From positions 1 through 12,546 of the forward strand of contig JALVQH010000220.1 of assembly GCA_027031505.1 (NCBI GenBank): a stretch of DNA of 12,546 nucleotides, written 5' to 3'. The notes beneath the pieces are model-generated. The model was not told the origin of the DNA and ran no database searches. It saw nothing but the letters and a program-made list of their open reading frames with translations. Positions 1 to 7,311 of this stretch are shown piece by piece. The position numbers and the translations under genes were made by a program. Numbering within the stretch: the stretch's first letter is position 1; each line of letters starts with the position of its first letter. This stretch comes from Campylobacteraceae bacterium (lineage in GTDB: Bacteria > Campylobacterota > Campylobacteria > Campylobacterales > Sulfurovaceae).

Positions 1-875
1 TGGGTCTGATGCTCCAACAGCTCAGCAGGAAACTCGAAGGGGAAAAGAGCGGGGAGGTACAAAAGGTATTTAAAGAAGTATCCGAGTATATCAGCAAGGC
101 CACCAACGAGGCGGTGAAGGATGCATTTCATGCGGTTTTCGAGACCGATACCGAGACGATTCCCTTTCGCCCCATCGTCATCGGGGGCGATGATGTCACG
201 GTGATCTGCGACGCGGGCTATGCGATCGCATTCACGCAGAGGTATCTCGAGAAGTTCGAAGCCAATACCAGAGAGAACTTCTCCACACTGGTTAGACGAT
301 ATAAATTGGATGAGTTTTCCGATGGACTCACCGCCTGTGCCGGTATCGCCTACTGCAACCACAAGTTCCCTTTTCATTACGCTGCGGAGTTGGCCGAGAG
401 CCTCTGCGGGTATGCTAAGGAGGCTTCCGGCCGAGAAGCTTCGTGCCTGGCGTATCACAATATTCAGAGCTCTTTCGTTCTCGATTACAGACAGTTTATC
501 GACGACGAGCTGACAACCCGGGACGGGGTGACACTGCTGTATGCCCCCTATTATATCCACAGGCAGACATCATCCAGACCCACAGTCGATGCACTCCTTG
601 AACTCTACAAAGTCATGAACGGAGAGGATATCCCTCTTGGGAAATTTCGCGCCTGGTTGAGTGAATTGCACCAGAATCGTGAATATGCCGACCTGTTGCT
701 TGAGCGCATCGATACGGTATTGCGAGCAAAGATCGGGGCAAAGCGCCACCAGGAGATCGAGGAGGCGCTCAGGGCTCTCCATGGCGATTTGAGCTTGACC
801 CGCCTTGTCGATCGTGAAGGGAAGACACCCATGGCCGATCTGCTGCAACTCAAAGCCGCAGGAGGTGTACGATGA
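1..875 (+). CDS. cas10: Cas10 (type III large subunit), C-terminal part, cut by window edge
   Basis: C-terminal portion of the signature type III subunit, which senses target RNA binding and makes cyclic oligoadenylate with its palm domain. The frame is already open at the left edge (in-frame codons from base 3), so the ATG at 9 is probably internal and the start, any HD nuclease domain and the first palm lie outside. The key sign is IGGDD at about residues 58-62 counted from the ATG at 9, followed by VTVICDAG, the cyclase palm motif of Cas10. Further on, GIAYCNHKFPFHYAAELAESL matches the conserved Cas10/Cmr2 stretch after GGDD, and the C-terminus is helical. The GGDD is intact, so cyclase activity is predicted. 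The stop overlaps the next ATG (ATGA), indicating coupled translation with the cas7-like gene. The subtype assignment rests on the neighbours, mainly Csx10. Confidence 0.88.
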   Translation, partial: GLMLQQLSRKLEGEKSGEVQKVFKEVSEYISKATNEAVKDAFHAVFETDTETIPFRPIVIGGDDVTVICDAGYAIAFTQRYLEKFEANTRENFSTLVRRYKLDEFSDGLTACAGIAYCNHKFPFHYAAELAESLCGYAKEASGREASCLAYHNIQSSFVLDYRQFIDDELTTRDGVTLLYAPYYIHRQTSSRPTVDALLELYKVMNGEDIPLGKFRAWLSELHQNREYADLLLERIDTVLRAKIGAKRHQEIEEALRALHGDLSLTRLVDREGKTPMADLLQLKAAGGVR

Positions 876-1435
876 GGATCGAGATACGATTTCTGGACTA
901 TTGGCATTGCGGAGCGGGGAGCAGCGGCGGCAGTCGCACCGATGCCCTCGTGATCAAAGATCGTGAGGGGCTTCCCTATATCCCCGGCAAGACACTCAAG
1001 GGGCATATCCGGGAGATGGCGGAGTATCTGGGCGATTGCACCTTTGTCAATGTGTGCTTTGGTGGCAGCAGTGACAGCGGAGAAGGGGGTGTCCCCAGGG
1101 ATATATGCTACGACAAAGCGTATGCAGGAGAGGAGGGTCTCTGCTATTTTTCCAGTGCCACACTCGATGAGCAGATCGAAGAGTCATTGGCACCCCACCT
1201 CTACAAAACGATCAGCTCTACACAGATCGACGAAGGGGGGCTGGCAGTGGACAAATCCCTCCGTTCGATCGAAGTGGTTGTGCCACTTACCCTCTATGCG
1301 ACCATAGAGGAGTGCCCTCCGGAGTATGTCGGGAAGATGCGGCAGGCACTGATGCAGGTCAAACGGATCGGACTCAACCGTTCACGCGGTCTGGGACGGT
1401 GCGAAATCAGGGTGACAGGAGGAGCCGATGATTAA
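872..1435 (+). CDS. Cas7-like RAMP subunit (Csm3-type), type III-D effector
   Basis: A 187-residue single-domain RAMP protein expected to form part of the Cas7 backbone along the crRNA and to cut bound target RNA. Visible features in order: an N-terminal strand; a glycine-rich segment; TDALVIKD at 23-30, where D24 aligns with the catalytic Asp of Csm3 (D33 in the Streptococcus thermophilus protein, from memory); LPYIPGKTLKGHIR at 34-47, the classic Csm3/Cmr4 signature; QIDEGGLAVDKSLRSIEVV, which resembles the Csm3 thumb; and a closing G-rich loop GLNRSRGLGRCEI. It is short for Csm3 (usually above 200 residues). AGGAGG at 860-865 lies 6 nt before the ATG and supports this start. It overlaps cas10 by 4 bp and csx10 by 8 bp. 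The family is clear; the exact csm3 versus cmr4 name is not. Confidence 0.85.
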   Translation: MRIEIRFLDYWHCGAGSSGGSRTDALVIKDREGLPYIPGKTLKGHIREMAEYLGDCTFVNVCFGGSSDSGEGGVPRDICYDKAYAGEEGLCYFSSATLDEQIEESLAPHLYKTISSTQIDEGGLAVDKSLRSIEVVVPLTLYATIEECPPEYVGKMRQALMQVKRIGLNRSRGLGRCEIRVTGGADD

Positions 1436-2903
1436 GATGGATTTTGTGTGTCGGTTTGAGAGTGATATTGTCCTGCATGCTACTTCCAATACCGAGGGGA
1501 AAATCGAACGGTTTGATTATATCGCCGGATCCAATTTCCTCGGGATGGTTGCCAGGGGATATTCGGATTTTGGTGACAAGGCATTTGAGGTGTTTCACAG
1601 CGGTGCAGTGCGGTTCGGGGATGGACACATCATCCATCAAGGGAAAGGGACATACCATGTACCCTTTTCGTGGTTCGCGCCCAAAGGGATGAGCCTTGAA
1701 GATGCGATCAGGGGCAACAAACTCTACAATGACCCTTTTATCACCGCAGAAGAGCACAAGAGATTCATCGCCGACGGTGAACAGCTCAAACAACAACGGG
1801 CAGGTTTCGTCACAGTCGGAGGAGAGATCGCCGGTATACAGCACACGTATACCCAGAAATCTTCCTACGACAAAAAACATCGCCGTTCCAGAGAGGGATA
1901 TATGTTTGGCTACTACGCTTTGCCCAAAGGGACGCAGTGGCATTTTACCGTAGAGATTGATGATGAGCAGATAGACAGTGGTCTCATCCTCAAAAAGTTG
2001 CTCTCAAGCAAAAGACTGGGCAAGTCGCGCAGTGCCGAATACGGTCGCATCACGATCACCGAGTCCGATCCGGTGACACCGCTGCCGCAGCGACTCTCTC
2101 CGATTACGATAGGGGGGAGATCCTATGTGTTGCTTTATGCTCAGAGTCGGCTCGCCCTTTGTGACGAGGATGGCAGGGCAAGTTACCGTCCGGGCTTGTA
2201 CTCCCTGGGATTTGAGGAGGGGAGGATCGCCTGGGAACTCTCGCAGATCCGTACCGATCGGTATACGCCTTACAATGCAACCCGACGCGCATGGGATCCC
2301 GAACGGTTGGTCATTCAGAAAGGGAGCGTGATCGCTGTGGAGGTTCCGGAGGGGTTTGATGTGGCGCGATACCAGGAGAGCATCGCACGTGGTGTGGGGC
2401 TTTATCGCAGTGAGGGGCACGGCAGGATCGTGGCCAATCCGGAGTGGGTTGCCTCGCGCGTGCCGGAGTTTGTCACGGATGCATCTTCTCTGGATTTGAC
2501 GTTGCACGATACGCGTAAGCAAGGGGCGATCCACAGCTGGCTGATCGGACAGAGGAGGGCGCAGGAGGCTGACTACGAGATGCTCAAGGCAGTCAAAGCC
2601 TTCATCGCCGACAATGCCGTCTCGGGCAAAAAGAGCCAGTGGGGGCAGATACGGTCACTCTGCAGTGCAGCGACGGATAATCAGACACTCTACAGGAAAC
2701 TGTTTGACGAGACTGTGGTCAACAACCACCCCGCGGGTTTCCTCCTTCACGGTAGAGCCAAAGAGAAGTGGAGCCGCAGTCTGATCGACAATCTCAAAGC
2801 CCGATACGATGCGACACAGCCGGAGGGGGATGGGTATCTCAAGTTTGTCAAACTCCTCTCGATCTATGCACCCAGACAAGACGACATACAAGGAGGTGAG
2901 TGA
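1428..2903 (+). CDS. csx10: Csx10, Cas5-like RAMP subunit of type III-D
   Basis: A 491-residue RAMP protein matching Csx10, the Cas5-type subunit that should hold the crRNA 5' handle and mark subtype III-D. Support: YIAGSNFLGMVARG near residues 31-44, equivalent to the YIPGSxLRG motif; HRRSREGYMFGYYALPKGTQ near 151-170, the Csx10 segment before a beta-rich region; RLGKSRSAEYGRITI near 196-210, the family's LGRSRTAxYG signature; and GVGLYRSEGHGRIVANPEW near 323-341, the C-terminal glycine-rich loop. A helical tail of roughly 120 residues follows. AGGAGG at 1417-1422 sits 5 nt before the ATG at 1428. The gene overlaps the cas7-like gene by 8 bp, and its TGA shares a base with the next ATG. I found no frameshift or missing motif. 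Subtype III-D is inferred mainly from this gene. Confidence 0.82.
   Translation: MIKMDFVCRFESDIVLHATSNTEGKIERFDYIAGSNFLGMVARGYSDFGDKAFEVFHSGAVRFGDGHIIHQGKGTYHVPFSWFAPKGMSLEDAIRGNKLYNDPFITAEEHKRFIADGEQLKQQRAGFVTVGGEIAGIQHTYTQKSSYDKKHRRSREGYMFGYYALPKGTQWHFTVEIDDEQIDSGLILKKLLSSKRLGKSRSAEYGRITITESDPVTPLPQRLSPITIGGRSYVLLYAQSRLALCDEDGRASYRPGLYSLGFEEGRIAWELSQIRTDRYTPYNATRRAWDPERLVIQKGSVIAVEVPEGFDVARYQESIARGVGLYRSEGHGRIVANPEWVASRVPEFVTDASSLDLTLHDTRKQGAIHSWLIGQRRAQEADYEMLKAVKAFIADNAVSGKKSQWGQIRSLCSAATDNQTLYRKLFDETVVNNHPAGFLLHGRAKEKWSRSLIDNLKARYDATQPEGDGYLKFVKLLSIYAPRQDDIQGGE
2891..2896 (+). promoter_or_regulatory. Shine-Dalgarno AGGAGG fixing the ATG at 2903
   Basis: AGGAGG is followed by 6 nt and then ATG at 2903, which shares its A with the upstream TGA. 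The alternative GTG at 2900 would be only 3 nt from this site, so the ATG is the better start. Confidence 0.75.
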
Positions 2904-4231
2904 TGTATACCTGTCGATATGTGGCACGCATCGTCCTCGAGGCGGTTACTCCGCTCAAAGTGGGGAGTGGAGAGAGTGATTTCTTCGTCGATGCGCCGGT
3001 GATAAAAGACTGGAATGGATTGCCGATGATCCCCGGTACATCCATTGCCGGTGTTCTGCGTCACAGTTATGGTGCGGGCGATGACGAAATTTTTGGCAGG
3101 GTGGATGGATCGAGACTGCTTGTCAGCCATGCGCATCTGCTCGACGAGGCTCAGGAGATCCACTATGAGCTGGGGATCGAGAAGCCGAGTCCTTTTGTGA
3201 AAAAATACTACAATCTCCCCACAAGAGAACATACCGCGATCAACGACAAGGGTACAGCTCTTCAGCACAGTAAATTTGATGAAGAGGTGGTCTATGCGGG
3301 GAGTCGGTTTGCGTTTGAGCTGGAATTGACAGGGGGAGAGGAGGATGAGCCGGTGTGGCAGAAGCTGTTGTCCCTCATCACCTCTCCTCTCTTTCGGCTC
3401 GGCAGCGGCAGCACCAAAGGATTCGGCGAGGTGAAAGTGGTGTCGTGCCATGGGCGTCGCTACACACTCGGCAAAGACTATGCAGAGAAACCTGGCGATC
3501 TGAATGTCATCAAAGGCAAAGAGGTTCACGATACCCTCGGAGAGCGTTCTGCGCCTTACACCCTCTATACCGTCACGATCACACCGGAAGATTTTTTCAG
3601 TTTCGGCAGCGGGTTCGGTGATGATGAGGTCGACGACATTGCCGTCACGGAGGAGATCGTGACCTGGCGGGATGGAGAGGGTGGTTTTGGCAGCAAGCAG
3701 ATCCTCTTCCCCGCCTCGTCGCTCAAGGGGGCTCTCTCTCATCGTGTCGCCTTCCACTACAACAGGCTGAAAAAGCACTATGCAGACCATATCCCGGTCG
3801 AAGCGTTTGGGCAGTATGTGGGCGAAAACAACCCGGCAGTCGCTGCGATATTTGGTCACAAAAAAGAGAAGGGAGAGGATCAGAAGACTGGAGAAAAAGT
3901 TGAGCTCGGGCGAAAAGGGATCGCCCTCTTTTCGGATCTGTTCAAGACCTTTCGTGTCGAAGAGGTGAAGAGGTTTGACCATGTCAAAATAGACCGTTTT
4001 ACAGGCGGCACGATCGATGCTGCACTCTACAGCGAAAAGGTAACAGCCCAACACGACACCTGGCAGATAGAGATCGTTCTGGTTCAGGAGATCGGGGGAG
4101 AGATCAGAGAGGCTTTCGAGCGCAGTCTCGACGATCTTTGCGACGGTTTGCTTCCTCTCGGGGGCAAGGTCAATCGCGGTCACGGTATTTTTACCGGTCA
4201 ATGGAACAGCAAGGGGGTTCAGGATGCTTAA
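2903..4231 (+). CDS. Tandem Cas7-Cas7 RAMP protein, two Csm3-like domains in one chain
   Basis: A 442-residue protein carrying two Cas7-type domains, so one chain should supply two backbone positions of the effector. Domain 1 (about 1-195) has VDAPVIKD near 29-36 with a Csm3-like catalytic Asp at residue 30, then LPMIPGTSIAGVLRH, a thumb-like AINDKGTALQHSKFDEEVV, and the G-rich loop RLGSGSTKGFGEVKV. Domain 2 (about 215-442) has DEVDDIAVTEE with candidate aspartates, LFPASSLKGALSHR near 268-281, a thumb reading HVKIDRFTGGTIDAALYSE, and GGKVNRGHGIFTG at the end. Tandem Cas7 fusions are known in III-D variants and are thought to be on the path to III-E Cas7-11. The domain-2 insert containing FGHKKEKGEDQKTGEKVELG is charged and probably flexible. 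It overlaps the next gene by 8 bp. The function is well supported; the numbering of catalytic residues is inferred. Confidence 0.83.
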   Translation: MYTCRYVARIVLEAVTPLKVGSGESDFFVDAPVIKDWNGLPMIPGTSIAGVLRHSYGAGDDEIFGRVDGSRLLVSHAHLLDEAQEIHYELGIEKPSPFVKKYYNLPTREHTAINDKGTALQHSKFDEEVVYAGSRFAFELELTGGEEDEPVWQKLLSLITSPLFRLGSGSTKGFGEVKVVSCHGRRYTLGKDYAEKPGDLNVIKGKEVHDTLGERSAPYTLYTVTITPEDFFSFGSGFGDDEVDDIAVTEEIVTWRDGEGGFGSKQILFPASSLKGALSHRVAFHYNRLKKHYADHIPVEAFGQYVGENNPAVAAIFGHKKEKGEDQKTGEKVELGRKGIALFSDLFKTFRVEEVKRFDHVKIDRFTGGTIDAALYSEKVTAQHDTWQIEIVLVQEIGGEIREAFERSLDDLCDGLLPLGGKVNRGHGIFTGQWNSKGVQDA

Positions 4232-4655
4232 AGACAGAGAAGAGCTGAAAGATTTTTATGAACGACTCGACGGGAAATATGAGGGGTACATTCAGCTGTC
4301 GGGTGGCCGCCTCAGGCATGTCTACTTCGATCCCACGTCTCTCCCTGAGTGGAGTCGTCTCGTCGCGGGGGGCAACTTTATACTTGAGATGGCTCTGTAT
4401 GCGCCCGATACACGGGTCTCTATCCTCGTGAAGCAGTACAACGATCGGTGGCATGTCACCGAACGGACAATCGAAGAGAGCGCTACGTTCGAGCGCTACA
4501 TAATTTATCCAAACAGACATTATACCATGAGGGTCGCTCAGGTGTGGGAACCTCGGAAGAGTACGTTTTGTCTCGACATGGAAGTGCTGGAGCCTGTGCA
4601 GCTCCTTTTTGCCGGATTCGAATCAGGAGGACATGATGATCACCGCACCGTTTAA
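4224..4655 (+). CDS. Small uncharacterised protein of the type III-D operon (Csx19-like by position)
   Basis: A 143-residue protein I do not recognise from sequence. It starts with a charged helix (KDREELKDFYERL), then mostly alternating short strands: YEGYIQLSGGRLRHVYFD, FILEMALYAPDTRVSILVKQ, WHVTERTI, YIIYPNRHYTMRVAQVW and FCLDMEVLEPVQLLFAGFE. There is no signal peptide, membrane segment or obvious nuclease motif. It lies between the tandem Cas7 gene and a TIGR03986-family gene, overlapping both (8 bp, then about 20 bp), so it is almost certainly co-translated with the effector. In other III-D loci this slot often holds Csx19 (TIGR03984 family), and a small-subunit (Cas11-like) role is another option, but the beta-rich pattern argues against an all-helical Cas11. 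The start is ATG 4224, with a weak AAGGGGG about 6 nt upstream. Confidence 0.72.
   Translation: MLKDREELKDFYERLDGKYEGYIQLSGGRLRHVYFDPTSLPEWSRLVAGGNFILEMALYAPDTRVSILVKQYNDRWHVTERTIEESATFERYIIYPNRHYTMRVAQVWEPRKSTFCLDMEVLEPVQLLFAGFESGGHDDHRTV
4625..4630 (+). promoter_or_regulatory. Shine-Dalgarno AGGAGG fixing the start at 4636
   Basis: AGGAGG lies inside the end of the upstream gene, 2 nt before ATG 4633 and 5 nt before ATG 4636. The second spacing is the more usual. A longer frame from TTG at 4609 would place this site inside the gene. Confidence 0.65.
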
Positions 4656-7032
4656 TTTCGTACCGCTGAGTGATCGGGTTTTCTTCCCGCCCTGGGCGGA
4701 GAAGATCAGTCACGATATCCCGTTTGAAGACGGTCAGAGCGGTATGATCGATATCACCATTACGGCCAAAAGCCCGATCTTTATCCGTGATGGTGAAGAC
4801 GAAAAAGAATTCTGCAACCACAACGGACGCTATTTTATTCCCGGCAGCTCTGTCAAGGGGATGGTGCGCAATGTACTGGAAATCATGAGTTTTGGCAAGA
4901 TGAGTCAGGTGGATGATGACACTTATGCTGTGCGGGATCTCTCAAGTGCCAGGAATTTCTATATGACACAGATGAATCAGCATAATCATACAACTTATTG
5001 TGGTTGGCTCAAAAAAGGTGATGATAGTTACATCATAGAAGATTGTGGTGTTCCGGGGAGGATACACCATCGGCAGATCGATTATGCCCTTGAAGTCGAT
5101 TTTGCCTCCAGGTTTCACCCCGGTACATTTGATCCCAAAGATGACAAGCAGAAAACTTCACAATACAAGTACGATTTGGTAGGTGGAAAAATTCACACTA
5201 TTACCGTCGGGGATATGTATCGTTCTTCCACAAATTCCAAGTATGATCTCAGAGAATTTTACAAATATGACAAGCATGGAAAAAAAAGAGCCAAACTTGT
5301 TTTGACTGGGCAACCGACTGCCAGGAAAGATAACGGAAAGATGGGAGATGGCAAAGGATTTGAATTCCTGTTCTTTGACCCGCAGAAAGAACGAAAAGTC
5401 ACCCGAAAAGTATTTGAGGACTTTAAATTTGCCTATTTTGACGGCAGAGATACTGAGCCAAAAGAGTCGCCCGACTGGCGCTATTGGAAAGACAAATTGG
5501 CTCAGGGGGAAAAGGTACCGGTTTTTTTTCAGACAAACGGTAACACGGTGATCCATTTTGGTCTTTCATATCTCTACAAACTTCCCTACAAACACTCAGT
5601 AGCAGACGGTATCCCTTTGACTCATAGGAATGAGGAAGATGAGAGATTGGATATGGCCGAATCGATTTTTGGTTTTATTGACGGCAAACAGGCTCTCAAA
5701 GGCAGAGTGCAGTTCAGTCACTTCCAGGCAGCAGAAGGAACGGTTCGCAGATTGCCTTTGCGGACGGAGATACTGGGTACCCCAAGAGCATCCTACTACC
5801 CTATCTACGTCCGTCAGGATAGCGATCACCTCTATACGACTTTTATGGATGATCCTTTTTCCATATCGGGCTGGAAGCGCTACCCCATCCATCGGGGTTC
5901 ACAGGTCAAGAGGACAGAAGATACAGGCAATGAAAAAGTCGGTACGACTTTTGCTCCACTGGATCAAGGAGTTGTTTTTCATGGCAAGATGCGATACCAC
6001 AATCTCAAACGGGCAGAACTCGGTGCGCTGTTGAGCGCACTGACGTTTCATAATACCCTCGGAACGTATCACAACATTGGCATGGCGAAATCTCTGGGAT
6101 ATGGCAAGATTACAATCGCCATCAATGGGGTCGATGATATTACACCTTATCTGAGAGATTTCGAGTGGGCTGTTAGTGAACAGATCGTCGACTGGAGCAG
6201 CAGTGAGCAACTCAAAGAATTGTTGTCTATGGCTGTTGAGCAGAACAATCAGGGTAACTCAAAACTTCAGTACATGCCGCTGGAAGCCTTTGCCAAAAGT
6301 AAATCCGGCTCACCAGATTATCTGCGAAAGTATACACAACTTGACGGGATAAGAGCTGTTGTACCATCGAGTCTTTTGAGCGAAGAACAAAGTAACGAGT
6401 TGTTGCAGAGAAACGCGCTGTTCAAAACGCAGGAACAAAAATACAAAGAGGAGCAGAAAAGGAAAAAGGAGTATGAAAATGCATACAATATGATGAAAAA
6501 CTCACGCAATGCCGATCAGATTAAAGGCTTTTTGACCAAATACAAAACATCACCTTATCTAACCGATGAGGCGGTCAAAGAAGCCGAAAGAATCCTCTCA
6601 GATATCGAGCATGATATCCTGGCCCAAAAAGCGAAAGTCAGAGCAGATGAGATCCATGTAAAATGGCTTTCGATCCAGAAAACCGACCCTAAGTATCTGA
6701 AAAAAGCGCTTGAAGATTTCATTACCCATTTTCCAGATGCTCCAGATATCAAGGAAGCCAGAGCGAAACTCGAAGCCCTGCAGCCTTCATCGCAATCGAA
6801 AGCTTATACTGTTGATGAACTCGTGCAGGCGCAAGATGGCAAACGATTCAAAGCCATTCTTGAAAAGCTGGAGCTTGATGAACAGCATAAAATATATATA
6901 CAGGAATATGCGATTTCCCTTTGCCGCCGGCTCAAAGGCAACAAGAAAAAAAACTTTTTCAAAGAGGCACAATTGGCCAGACTTGTAAGCAAAGAAGTGG
7001 AGGATGCCGGCAAAGCTGCATGCAAGCCATAG
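4636..7032 (+). CDS. TIGR03986-family type III RAMP protein with long helical C-terminal extension
   Basis: About 798 residues, the largest complete gene of the effector set. The N-terminus ITAPFNFVPLSDRV, then SHDIPFEDGQSG, IPGSSVKGMVRNVLEIMSFG (68-87) and VRDL, match the TIGR03986 CRISPR RAMP family. Further family-like stretches are LVLTGQPTARK, KVPVFFQTNG, DMAESIFGFIDG, and a closing G-rich loop NIGMAKSLGYGKITI near 480-494. It is predicted to be a Cas7-related effector subunit with large insertions. From about residue 590 the character changes: a lysine/glutamate-rich coiled coil (QEQKYKEEQKRKKEYE) followed by helical repeats resembling TPR pairs (ADQIKGFLTKYKTSPYLTDEAVKEA and KKALEDFITHFPDAPDIKEA) and a basic tail. 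Parts of this gene (about 4960-5400 and after 6220) are visibly AT-richer than its neighbours. The start is ATG 4636, with ATG 4633 possible. The extension could be a protein-interaction arm or a fused small subunit; I cannot tell which. Confidence 0.85.
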   Translation: MITAPFNFVPLSDRVFFPPWAEKISHDIPFEDGQSGMIDITITAKSPIFIRDGEDEKEFCNHNGRYFIPGSSVKGMVRNVLEIMSFGKMSQVDDDTYAVRDLSSARNFYMTQMNQHNHTTYCGWLKKGDDSYIIEDCGVPGRIHHRQIDYALEVDFASRFHPGTFDPKDDKQKTSQYKYDLVGGKIHTITVGDMYRSSTNSKYDLREFYKYDKHGKKRAKLVLTGQPTARKDNGKMGDGKGFEFLFFDPQKERKVTRKVFEDFKFAYFDGRDTEPKESPDWRYWKDKLAQGEKVPVFFQTNGNTVIHFGLSYLYKLPYKHSVADGIPLTHRNEEDERLDMAESIFGFIDGKQALKGRVQFSHFQAAEGTVRRLPLRTEILGTPRASYYPIYVRQDSDHLYTTFMDDPFSISGWKRYPIHRGSQVKRTEDTGNEKVGTTFAPLDQGVVFHGKMRYHNLKRAELGALLSALTFHNTLGTYHNIGMAKSLGYGKITIAINGVDDITPYLRDFEWAVSEQIVDWSSSEQLKELLSMAVEQNNQGNSKLQYMPLEAFAKSKSGSPDYLRKYTQLDGIRAVVPSSLLSEEQSNELLQRNALFKTQEQKYKEEQKRKKEYENAYNMMKNSRNADQIKGFLTKYKTSPYLTDEAVKEAERILSDIEHDILAQKAKVRADEIHVKWLSIQKTDPKYLKKALEDFITHFPDAPDIKEARAKLEALQPSSQSKAYTVDELVQAQDGKRFKAILEKLELDEQHKIYIQEYAISLCRRLKGNKKKNFFKEAQLARLVSKEVEDAGKAACKP

Positions 7033-7035
7033 ACG

Positions 7036-7311
7036 ATGCACCTCCTCATCACCTACGACATCGCCGACAATCGCCGTCGCACCAAAGTGGCGACGCTGCT
7101 TGAGGGGTTCGGGGTGCGGGTGAATTATTCGGTGTTTGAGGTGACGATCCGGGCGCACAAACTCGAGAAGCTCCTCGCTGGGATCCGTCAATTGTGCCAG
7201 AAGGGGGATTCGGTGCGGGTATACCGGATGAGCCGGGATACCATCGCCAAGTCGTACGAACTTTTCGACCGTCCCGATCCGTTTGAGCAGGAGAGCGGCT
7301 ATGTTGACTGA
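7036..7311 (+). CDS. cas2: Cas2, adaptation integrase partner
   Basis: A 91-residue ferredoxin-fold protein. In the adaptation complex a Cas2 dimer bridges two Cas1 dimers and sets spacer length. It starts with HLLITYDIADNRRRTKV, the first strand ending in the conserved Asp (D8), followed by a helix, LEGFGVRVNYSVFEVTI and a C-terminal strand reading DSVRVYRM. The length is normal for Cas2. The ATG is 3 bp after the stop of the preceding gene and has no strong Shine-Dalgarno, so it probably depends on coupling to upstream translation. It overlaps RT-cas1 by 11 bp, which fits the expected one-to-one partnership. Confidence 0.95.
   Translation: MHLLITYDIADNRRRTKVATLLEGFGVRVNYSVFEVTIRAHKLEKLLAGIRQLCQKGDSVRVYRMSRDTIAKSYELFDRPDPFEQESGYVD
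7289..7293 (+). promoter_or_regulatory. Shine-Dalgarno AGGAG fixing the RT-cas1 start at 7301
   Basis: AGGAG lies within the end of cas2, 7 nt before ATG 7301. The frame stays open upstream to TTG 7283, but that start would put the site inside the gene and has no comparable signal of its own. Confidence 0.7.

Noticed and set aside
4609..4635. TTG start at 4609 for the TIGR03986 gene, and similarly TTG 7283 for RT-cas1
   Set aside because: Both would place a good Shine-Dalgarno inside the coding sequence; the downstream ATGs are well spaced from it and match the family N-terminus.
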